Shown here piece after piece: positions 9,024 through 15,209 of a stretch of 15,209 nt of DNA. Position numbers and translations under genes: made by a program. Origin of the DNA: Glomus cerebriforme (Eukaryota; Glomeromycota; Glomeromycetes; Glomerales; Glomeraceae); NCBI GenBank assembly GCA_003550305.1, contig QKYT01000332.1:84595-99803 (forward strand). Direction: 5' to 3'. How positions within the stretch are numbered: the stretch's first letter is position 1; each line of letters starts with the position of its first letter. The notes under the pieces are model-generated. The model was given only the letters and a program-made list of their open reading frames with translations. It was not told where the DNA came from and made no database searches.

Positions 9024-9531
9024 ATTTTTTTTATAAGTGAAAATTTGGAAATAAAAATAAAAATTTTAATTTGTCATGTTGAGTACATTTTATTGATTGA
9101 TTATTGATTAATAAGACTAATCAAATTGTTGGCTGTCCTATCTGTTCATATCCAAAAATAGAAAATACATTAAGAATATCTTACCTCTTTAATATGGACT
9201 TATTTTTTGAAGATTCTCCTACTTTTTAATATCTTTTAGACTCGAAAAGAAGTAACAGGAGTTAAAATTTATCAAGAAAGAGGGGAGGAAAGAAAATTTT
9301 TTTTTGTCGCACTCAAATGATTGGATCATTTCAGTTGAATTTCATGTGATGAATAGCTAACATCTTGACTTATGTCAAGGGGATGTGTAGATGGATGATG
9401 CTATCACAAGGATGCAGTAGAAATTGGTGCAACAGGAATTGATAGATGAGAATTACGTTTTACAATACTATATATAAAAAAGTGCTAAACTTTAAGTGGT
9501 CATAATCTTTATTTTTTACGAATGTGAACAG
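9024..9531. other. Upstream region of the Uma2-domain gene
   Basis: No gene seen. It holds the presumed promoter of the Uma2-domain gene: an A/T-rich leader just before the ATG (TATAAAAAAAATATGG on the minus strand). A perfect small hairpin CTTGAC-TTAT-GTCAAG lies at 9364-9379 and a purine-rich tract near 9270-9295. None can be assigned a function from sequence. Confidence 0.4.
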
Positions 9532-9534
9532 TAC

Positions 9535-9540
9535 TTTATT
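9535..9540 (-). terminator. AATAAA polyadenylation signal after the Vsr-like gene
   Basis: AATAAA on the minus strand, about 240 nt past the stop of the Vsr-like pseudogene, inside a block (9532-9569) that recurs after the Crinkler-type gene. Position and shared context support a 3'-end role; distance from the stop is long. Confidence 0.35.
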
Positions 9541-9780
9541 AATACATATAAAATAAATACAAGTGCAAGAGGTTTATTAAAGCAACCTGACTAACCCACT
9601 GTACATGATAAAGTTTCTATGCTTGTGCTAATGGGATATAATCAATAAGAATATACTTTTTAATTCATTTTTGCATCACTTGGATTTTGCACGAATTCTA
9701 AAAATTAGGACCTTTACTTGATACACAATATATTTATCTGCTAATTAAATGTAAAGTTACATGTATTATAAGACTATTGA

Positions 9781-10271
9781 TTATAAGATATCAAAACTTT
9801 TAGATGCTAACTCCTTAATTTTTTGGATTCTTTTAGGAATAACGATTTCTGATTTTTTGTCATACCATACTTTAAGAAAGTAGATTCTATTATTTTGACA
9901 TATGCATCTTTCTTGCTGATCACAATTAACAATGTCTTCGAATTTTTTAACATCCTTATACTAGCTAATATTATGAAGCCAATGCTGAGCCCCTTGCACT
10001 TCCAATGCGATTCAATATTTTTGAAAGAAGACATCAAGCTCTAATCTGTTAAGAAAGAAGGTCAATATTTAATCATAGGCAAAATTTCCTTAGCTATCTG
10101 AATGTACCTAGTTTGGAATTTGCGATTTTTCTTAGATTCTGATTCTTTTTTAAGTTTATTGATATCACACCTTAATTTTACTACCTCAGCTTTAAGCTCA
10201 TAAATCTTAGTAACCTGTTTCAGATCTGCTTTCTCTAACTCCTTAATTCTGCTCTTAAGCTCAGATAACAC
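9781..10271 (-). pseudogene. Coiled-coil plus Vsr-like endonuclease gene, decayed
   Basis: Reading begins at 10271 with LSELKSRIKELEKADLKQ, a heptad-rich coiled coil of about 45 residues; the first codon is GTG where ATG is expected. A 62-nt candidate intron (10107-10046: donor CTAG|GTACAT, acceptor TTTCTTAACAG) leads into a second block. That block contains LELDVFFQKY, ALEVQGAQHWLHN, the Cys pair CICQNN, then LKVWYD and IVIPKRIQKIKELA, ending in TAA at 9783-9781. This order (D, ExQ with GxQH, then a strand ending WYD) resembles Vsr-like or related PD-(D/E)XK endonuclease domains. Two in-frame stops (TGA after QKY, TAG after HNIS) inactivate it; both fit one-step transitions. The open frame at 9807-10037 is a different frame of the same DNA. 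Function of the intact family in fungi is unknown to me. Confidence 0.65.
10046..10107 (-). other. Candidate 62-nt intron in the Vsr-like pseudogene
   Basis: The acceptor has a strong pyrimidine tract (CCTTCTTTCTTAACAG); the donor is GTACAT. Splicing in phase 2 joins the coiled-coil frame to the LELDVFF frame through an Arg codon. The alternative is that the stretch is coding and has simply suffered a frameshift and stop. Confidence 0.5.
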
Positions 10272-10336
10272 GATTTATAATATTTTATACATGACGGGAA
10301 TTATTTAATGTTATGTGACAAATGTAAAAAACTTGC

Positions 10337-10342
10337 TTTATT
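10337..10342 (-). terminator. AATAAA polyadenylation signal after the Crinkler-type gene
   Basis: AATAAA on the minus strand, about 100 nt past the TAG stop at 10443-10441, within a block (10333-10374) similar to the one downstream of the neighbouring Vsr-like gene. Confidence 0.45.
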
Positions 10343-10440
10343 AATATAGAGATAAAAAATAAATACAAATACAATACTTTGCCCTTGATATATGATGAAA
10401 TTACTACATTTTTATTCTAAGCCCTATCTATTTCTAAATC

Positions 10441-11082
10441 CTAATTTGATTTTACCGCAAGATCGTCTGATCACCTTACCCTTTTTACTCCACTTTGAGA
10501 AGCTTCTGCCAGTTTCTGTGCCTCTTCCAATAACTATATAATATGATCAAGAACCTTTTTGTTTCTCATATTTGAATTTTCATATACAACAAATAGGATT
10601 TTGACAACTTAAACGATGGTTTCCTTTCATTATCTAGCATACATTCCATGAAATACATTTTTTCGCATCTGTTACAATCCCCATACTTTATCCATATCAT
10701 ATTCATTGTTTATTTCATATGCTTTGCATTTGCGAGATAGTAAAGATTCCATCTGTATAGTGGCCTAAGTAAAACCCTATTTAAAGTCATCTTTTTTGAT
10801 CTCGATCAAGCTGATTGTTCTTCCAGTTATACATGATTCAATTTCATAATCAAGATTTCTGCAACCGTTCTTACCCTCGACTAACTTTTCAGGTACTATT
10901 TTTATTTGACTTTTAAACAGAAAAGTTACGGAGGTGAGATAAGTATAGGAATAGATACTTTTTGTGGCCTCATAGAATACATTAATGGGAGTATTGCAAT
11001 ACGTGTCTCCAATTCATCAAAAAGTTTTCACAATGCCTATTATTCTTCGTATCTATAAATCACATTGAAAAATGGGATAAAT
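10441..11082 (-). pseudogene. Crinkler-type gene, C-terminal nuclease-like half
   Basis: This is the downstream half of the gene whose beginning lies at 13684-14449; a transposon separates them. After a broken segment comes PEKLVEGKNGCRNLDYEIES, then SLIEIKKDDFK, in which D...E-x-K (Glu 10803-10801, Lys 10797-10795) fits a PD-(D/E)XK-like nuclease core. A helix with ATIQMESLLSRK follows, then an acidic stretch and EYDMDKVWGL. After a frameshift the end reads LLEEAQKLAEASQSGVKRVR and stops at 10443-10441. Several stops (two of them TAG/TAA where Gln is plausible) and frameshifts make it nonfunctional. Crinkler-family proteins in oomycetes and fungi carry varied C-terminal domains, many nuclease-like, and some act in host nuclei; whether this fungal copy ever did is unknown. 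Confidence 0.65.
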
Positions 11083-11132
11083 GGGCAGACCCATAGCAAA
11101 AGGTGGGACTTGGACAGTCACGTGATTTTGAG
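11083..11132 (+). repeat. Left terminal inverted repeat
   Basis: The 50-bp end of the 2597-bp transposon, starting GGGCAGACCC and containing CACGTGATTTTGAG near its inner side. It pairs with 13629-13679. Confidence 0.85.
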
Positions 11133-11377
11133 AAAATCGCAATTAAAGTTTTTGCATAATTTTCATGTGATTATTACAGATTTTTCAAAAATACTCTTTA
11201 CAACCTAAAATAAAATTTTACAAGCAATCTTTTAAGAACCTTTACTTTCCATTTAACATTTTTATTTTATTTGTATTGCTAAATATATAAGAGTTATGAC
11301 TTTATAAAGTTTAGAAGAAAGTAATAAAAAATAGCAATTTCAAAGCATTTCTTTTTAAATCAATAAAATTGAAAATT

Positions 11378-13474
11378 TTATTTATAACGATGTTCTATTA
11401 TATAAAAATGTAAGTTAATAGTTTTATTATGTAAAAGATGTAAAAAAAATTGGTTTATTATGCGAAAATTTNATTTNTATTCATTCTGAAGTTCGGGNTT
11501 TGGNCAAGTAATATCACNAAAGGGTAAATCTACATAGGGTGCAATTTCTTTATATAGTTCCTCTTGTCTTTTTAAAGAAANAGGTCTAAAATTGATTGTG
11601 GGTGGTAAAATATTAGTAGCATAGGAAAAAGTACGAATTGTAGCTCTTTTGTAATTTTCTTCAAGTTTATCTTTATAAAATACAACTCCGGGATTTTGTG
11701 AAGAAAAATAAAAATGATGGTACTTTTGAATATTAGGTAATTTCTTAAACCTTTGAAAGTAATTCTTATAATNATAATATTGAAACNCTTNTCCATTTAA
11801 ATAACGTTGAGCAATATTAAAATTATTTGTAGTAGAATGGTTNACAATTGAAACTACATCATCTACAGTGTTCACTTTACTCTTTTGATAAAGAATTTTA
11901 ATCAAGCCAAAGCACCTATCGCAAATAAATTTTGTATATCCAGGTATCATAAAGTTTAATTCAACTTCATCATATATACCACGATCAATTAACCATGAAT
12001 AAAAAAATAATGAGTAATTATTTTTATTTTGCCCTATACAATTGTCGCATGCAACAACTAATTTTTTTTCTCCATGATTATATTTTTGAATTGCATGTAA
12101 AACCAAACTTAGTGTGCAGTTTATCCCTTTTCTTGTTTACCATCATCAGGCATTTCACCTTCATCAATTACATAATTAGTCTGTTGGGTGTGAGAAAAAT
12201 TTTCTGTATTACAAACACCAAATAAATGTACCTTTCGAGAATTTTTGAAAAATAAGGATTCTATTTATTGTGGTGAATATGGTATTTGCACATTTTGGGT
12301 CCAATCATATGCAATATGAACACTACCTTGAAAGGTTTTGAATAGTATTTGAGATTCAGATGAATTAGGATTATTTTTTCCATCTTCAATTGCATGTGCA
12401 ATATTAGAATTATAATAATTCCACTTTTGCTGTGCACGTTTTAAATGAGCTAAGTAATTTTCTGTAAATTCTATTTTTTTTTATGTTACGTAGCATACTG
12501 GATGTCCATTTTCATTATCTCATAAGTTTTATACAAATCAGATTTTGGAGATATAAACTGAAGTGATAGTATTAAAGATTTCCAGATATTAATAAAAGTT
12601 GATTTGGCCATAACATGAGTTTCCGTTTCATACTTTTCCCTATAAGCCTACATATAGTCATGATAAACTGAAGCATAACTGTAACTGGTTGAAAGAAATA
12701 CAACTGGCATTGAAATTTTATTACAATGCCATCCAGGTGAAGGCATACCATGTATGTTTGAATAGTTTTTTAAAAATGCATGTACATCACATGCTACATC
12801 ATAATTAACCTCAATGCGATTCATATTTTTTGNAGCTCTGCCAGTATTACCATGTACACATTCTTCAATCCCATGTTCTCGTAAATGTTGTATGATTTTA
12901 TNCAAATATTTATGACTAGTTCCAATAAGATTTTTGTATATTGTACGACAAATTAAAAAATCATTATTGTAACGATAATTAAAGNGAACAAATTTTCTAT
13001 TATTTTTATTAGCTTTCCTTGTATTTTCATCTTTTTGAAAGGCCATAAGTTGTCTCATAATAACCAAATTTAACATTTTTTTATCTAAACTTTTAAATTC
13101 AGTTCGACGTGCAAGAAACTGTTTATAATCAATTTTCGTAAAACAAGGTTGATTAGAAGAACGATATGAACACTTTCCCTTTTCAAAAAATTCTTTAATT
13201 TTTAATTTCAGACGATTGTAAACTTCATCTTCAATATAATTATTAGAAATTTTCTTAAATTCAAAATCATTTAAATAAATATTATCATCTAAATTTGAAG
13301 TATTATCATCAAAGTTTGATATTACTTCTTCACCATCATTATTATCTGGTATAATACTAGGCTCTTTTTCATCATCAGAGTTTGAATATTCAGTAAAAAA
13401 GGTATTCAGTTATTTAGTTCTTTTAAAGCAGCTAAAATTGTATTATCATTATTGAAATTAATACCATAATCCAT
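11378..13474 (-). pseudogene. Transposase with CDNCxGQNKNN core, decayed
   Basis: The probable start is ATG at 13474-13472 (MDYGINFNND). A frameshift near 13405 is followed by an acidic region (SDDEKEPSIIPDNNDGEE), a conserved front block (EEFVYNR-like helix, then CSYRSSNQPC), HGNTGRA near 12840, and a segment ending SPKSDLYKTY where relatives seem to have two Cys. Then come HIAYDWTQNVQIPYSP with a stop, HLFGVCNTENFSHTQ, a frameshift near 12124, and the core VVACDNCIGQNKNNYSLFFY (about 12050-11990) followed by IPGYTKFICDRCFGLIK. It ends by 11378. Candidate catalytic acids are Asp of YDW and Asp of CDNC; the third is unclear. Frameshifts, stops (for example 12650-12648) and 13 ambiguous bases show an inactive copy. 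Homologous DNCxGQNKN proteins occur widely in eukaryotic repeats. Superfamily unassigned. Confidence 0.7.
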
Positions 13475-13628
13475 ATTTTATTAAAATGTAATTTTATGAT
13501 ATTTACGAAATTTACAGCAATAATACAATAACAAAAAAATTAATTTGCAGACTTTTTTACTAAATATATCATAAAAAAAAGATTACCCTATAATGACAAG
13601 ATCGATAAGTATATGATTATCATAAAAT

Positions 13629-13679
13629 CTCAAAAATCACATGGCCATCTGAATCTCACCTTTTGCTATGAGTCCGCCC
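13629..13679 (-). repeat. Right terminal inverted repeat
   Basis: The inverted counterpart of 11083-11132, read on the minus strand from 13679 as GGGCGGACTC onward. The outermost base abuts the AAAT duplication. Confidence 0.85.
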
Positions 13680-13683
13680 AAAT

Positions 13684-14449
13684 ATCAATATTAGGATTCA
13701 GGTCATCGCTAAGACTATAGAGTTTATACACTTTCAGAAAGGTCCACTCGTTGAATAGTTTTGATGGCGTTTCAATGAATACAGTAAATTTAAGGTTGGG
13801 TTTTGACACTAGCGACTGCAACATCTCCCAGAATGAGACATCGTTCCTAGGTAAATATCTTCCTCCGTCATTCATAAAGTTGAGTACTACTTCATCATTT
13901 TTAAGTGCCGGTGGCTGGTACATTTACGTATTGAAGTTTTGAGGCCTTCGAGAGTCATGTATTCAATATTCACTATTTACTTAAATGCCTTTCGTTTCAG
14001 ATTAATGATAACATCGAACTCTACAATGCAATAATAGGTTAGAAACATTCTCTCAACCAACTTCTTAGTTATATATATCATAGATGGACTTATTAAGCAA
14101 TTTCTCTAACAGGGTGATGCAGCTCGAAGTGATGGTGGTCTTTGGTAGTTCGACCAAAATATGGATATGCCTTTTAAGTAGTTTCTCAGCCCAGTAGTTT
14201 TCAACTTCATTTATTGCTAACAGTTCATCATTATTCTGAAGTAAGATTGCTTAAGAGATTAATATGATCACCAGAAATTTCTACTTTCCAAAGCTTAAGC
14301 TTGTCTGTGTCTATACCAGCAAGGTCATTTTGTTTTTTCACCTTTATAGCCTTTTTGAACTTACTAATAGACTTGTCTTTCTCAATATTAACTTCAAAGA
14401 TATTAACGATTATATTACCTTTGACAAGAAAGAATAAAGTGATAGATAT
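13684..14449 (-). pseudogene. Crinkler-type gene, N-terminal half (header region)
   Basis: From 14449 the frame reads ISITLFFLVKGN, then VNIEKDKSISKFKKAIK and DKLKLWKVEIS: the ubiquitin-like header of Crinkler (CRN) proteins with its LxLF-like start and LWKV core. The header closes with HILVELP (14163-14143), matching the conserved HVLVxxP end motif. The first codon is ATA, not ATG, with TAA three codons upstream, so the start seems lost. A frameshift occurs near 14245 and stops near 14060-13930. The last open piece begins at 13923 and includes GGRYLPRNDVSFWEML and KFTVFIETPSK; it is cut by the transposon at 13683. The header is associated with trafficking in oomycete CRNs; its role in fungi is less clear. 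The + strand frames at 13751-13942 and 14301-14501 are shadows. Confidence 0.7.
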
Positions 14450-14567
14450 AATAGCTTATATAGTATTTTTTGCAAAATGTTATTGGTGCAAATTAGTATA
14501 AAATGATAAATACCAAAGCCTATATGTGAGAAAATGATCATTTTACAGACCTGTGTTATAATACATT

Positions 14568-14697
14568 TAACTTTTTTTTTTCCTCTAGGTTTCGTGTGGC
14601 TTTTTGAAGGGCTTTTTATTTATTTTTTTGTTGCTTTTTCACAATTTGTCTCATTTCGTTCCAATTAACTTTTTTTTTTCTTTAGGTTTCATATGGC
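14568..14697. repeat. Pair of direct T-tract repeats
   Basis: Two copies of a ~28-nt word, ACT(n) then CTNTAGGTTTCRTRTGGC, begin near 14568 and near 14667, about 100 bp apart. The differences within the GGTTTC part are transitions. It lies about 120-250 bp upstream of the lost Crinkler-type start, so a promoter element or a short duplication are both possible. Confidence 0.5.
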
Positions 14698-15077
14698 ATT
14701 TACAGCTTTCTAACAAAATTTCTTGAAAGAATATCATGTTGATAGAGAAATTTAACATTATTAAAAACATTAGATGCAAAAAATGTAGTTACATAATATT
14801 ATCAAAAATACATCTAATATTAGTATTTTAGTTCAATTTTGGTATTTTAGATATTAATATTAGTAATCTATAAAACTAAAATTAAACCAATCAGAGCCCT
14901 ATTTAGAGTATTGTTAAAATTACATACTGTCTCACTTCTCTGAGAAATAAAAATATTTTGTTTTTATTTACAGGTCTTCTCTTACAATAGCTTCTATTTA
15001 ATAAACTGAAAAGTAGTGATGCAATCTGTCTATCTGCCACCCGGATATATGGTGCAGATCACAGGTAAAATGCTGTT

Positions 15078-15099
15078 CAATCGGATATATATCCAATTG
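15078..15099. repeat. 22-bp near-perfect palindrome
   Basis: CAAT-C-GGATATATATCC-A-ATTG: the inner 12 bases are a perfect palindrome, and one symmetric pair in the whole 22 fails to match. No partner sequence or gene is seen close by. Confidence 0.5.
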
Positions 15100-15209
15100 A
15101 TAACTATTAAAATAATTAGTTAACATAGTATATATATCAGATTAAACAAAAATTGGTGATCAATAAGGTACATACCCGATTAAATACAATATAAGTAATT
15201 GGATTGACC

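Larger units (their letters stand above)
11083..13679. mobile_element. Complete 2597-bp DNA transposon inserted in the Crinkler-type gene
   Basis: Terminal inverted repeats of about 50 bp lie at 11083-11132 and 13629-13679. Left begins GGGCAGACCCATAGCAAAAG; the complement of the right begins GGGCGGACTCATAGCAAAAG. Aligned by eye about 40 of 50 positions match, and every difference is a transition; one extra T sits in the right arm. The direct duplication AAAT flanks both ends (11079-11082; 13680-13683). The outer flanks are the two halves of one Crinkler-type gene, in phase with each other, which fixes the boundaries independently. Inside is a minus-strand transposase pseudogene. A 4-bp duplication is compatible with the Sola superfamily among others; the assignment is open. 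Confidence 0.85.
14450..15209. other. Region upstream of the Crinkler-type gene, no gene seen
   Basis: Highly A/T-rich and without a supported open frame on either strand. It should include the old promoter of the Crinkler-type gene. A T-tract repeat pair and a palindrome inside it are listed separately. Scattered TAATATTAGTA words in 14810-14870 form weak inverted pairs. Confidence 0.4.

Noticed and set aside
9807..10037. 76-codon minus-strand open frame
   Set aside because: Wrong frame of the Vsr-like domain; the neighbouring frame carries all the conserved motifs.
11572..12225. Open frames at 11572-11796 (-) and 11995-12225 (+)
   Set aside because: Both overlap the CDNCxGQNKNN transposase in other frames and show no family motifs.
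13751..14501. Plus-strand open frames at 13751-13942 and 14301-14501
   Set aside because: Antisense shadows of the Crinkler-type N-terminal half.
1..15209. tRNA or rRNA genes
   Set aside because: No tRNA T-loop/A-box pairing or rRNA-like conserved stretch was noticed on either strand by eye; a dedicated scan was not possible.

Overview
The window looks like a TE-packed, very AT-rich stretch of a eukaryotic, most likely fungal, nuclear genome. The protein families recognised (Uma2-type nuclease domains in a eukaryotic gene with a GT-AG intron, Crinkler-type proteins, FAR1/MULE-like SWIM transposases, a non-LTR reverse transcriptase with RNase H) together point to an arbuscular mycorrhizal fungus such as Rhizophagus. 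That assignment rests on remembered family composition, not on a search. Almost everything is decayed; only one gene reads as intact.

Layout. 11-275: three tandem ~96-bp repeats, each with a hairpin, followed by A/T tracts. 348-479: a small palindrome-rich CGGAT cluster. 488-2825 (+): a dead non-LTR retrotransposon (RT, linker, RNase H) carrying a 196-bp TA-flanked MITE at 795-990. 2966-4906 (-): a DDE transposase pseudogene with one intron. 5124-5769: unassigned coding-like debris. 5772-6704: a 933-bp non-autonomous Tc1/mariner-like element with roughly 190-200-bp terminal inverted repeats. 6956-7893 (+): the C-terminal part of a MULE/FAR1-like transposase.

8149-14449 (-) is the most interesting part: three successive same-strand genes, each with a PD-(D/E)XK-type nuclease domain. 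The first by position (8149-9023) is an intact Uma2-domain gene whose second exon, hidden behind a 77-nt intron, encodes a C2H2 zinc finger. Next (9781-10271) is a decayed gene with a coiled coil and a Vsr-like endonuclease domain. The third (10441-14449) is a decayed Crinkler-type gene, header plus nuclease-like C-terminus, cut in two by a complete 2597-bp DNA transposon (11083-13679) with 50-bp inverted termini, a 4-bp AAAT duplication and a transposase carrying a CDNCxGQNKNN core.

Decay is strongly biased to C:G/T:A transitions. Comparing the two ends of each inserted element with each other gives only transitions where I aligned them by eye. The ambiguous bases (about 42 N) fall only in the repeat-rich intervals. 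14450-15209 has no gene I can support.
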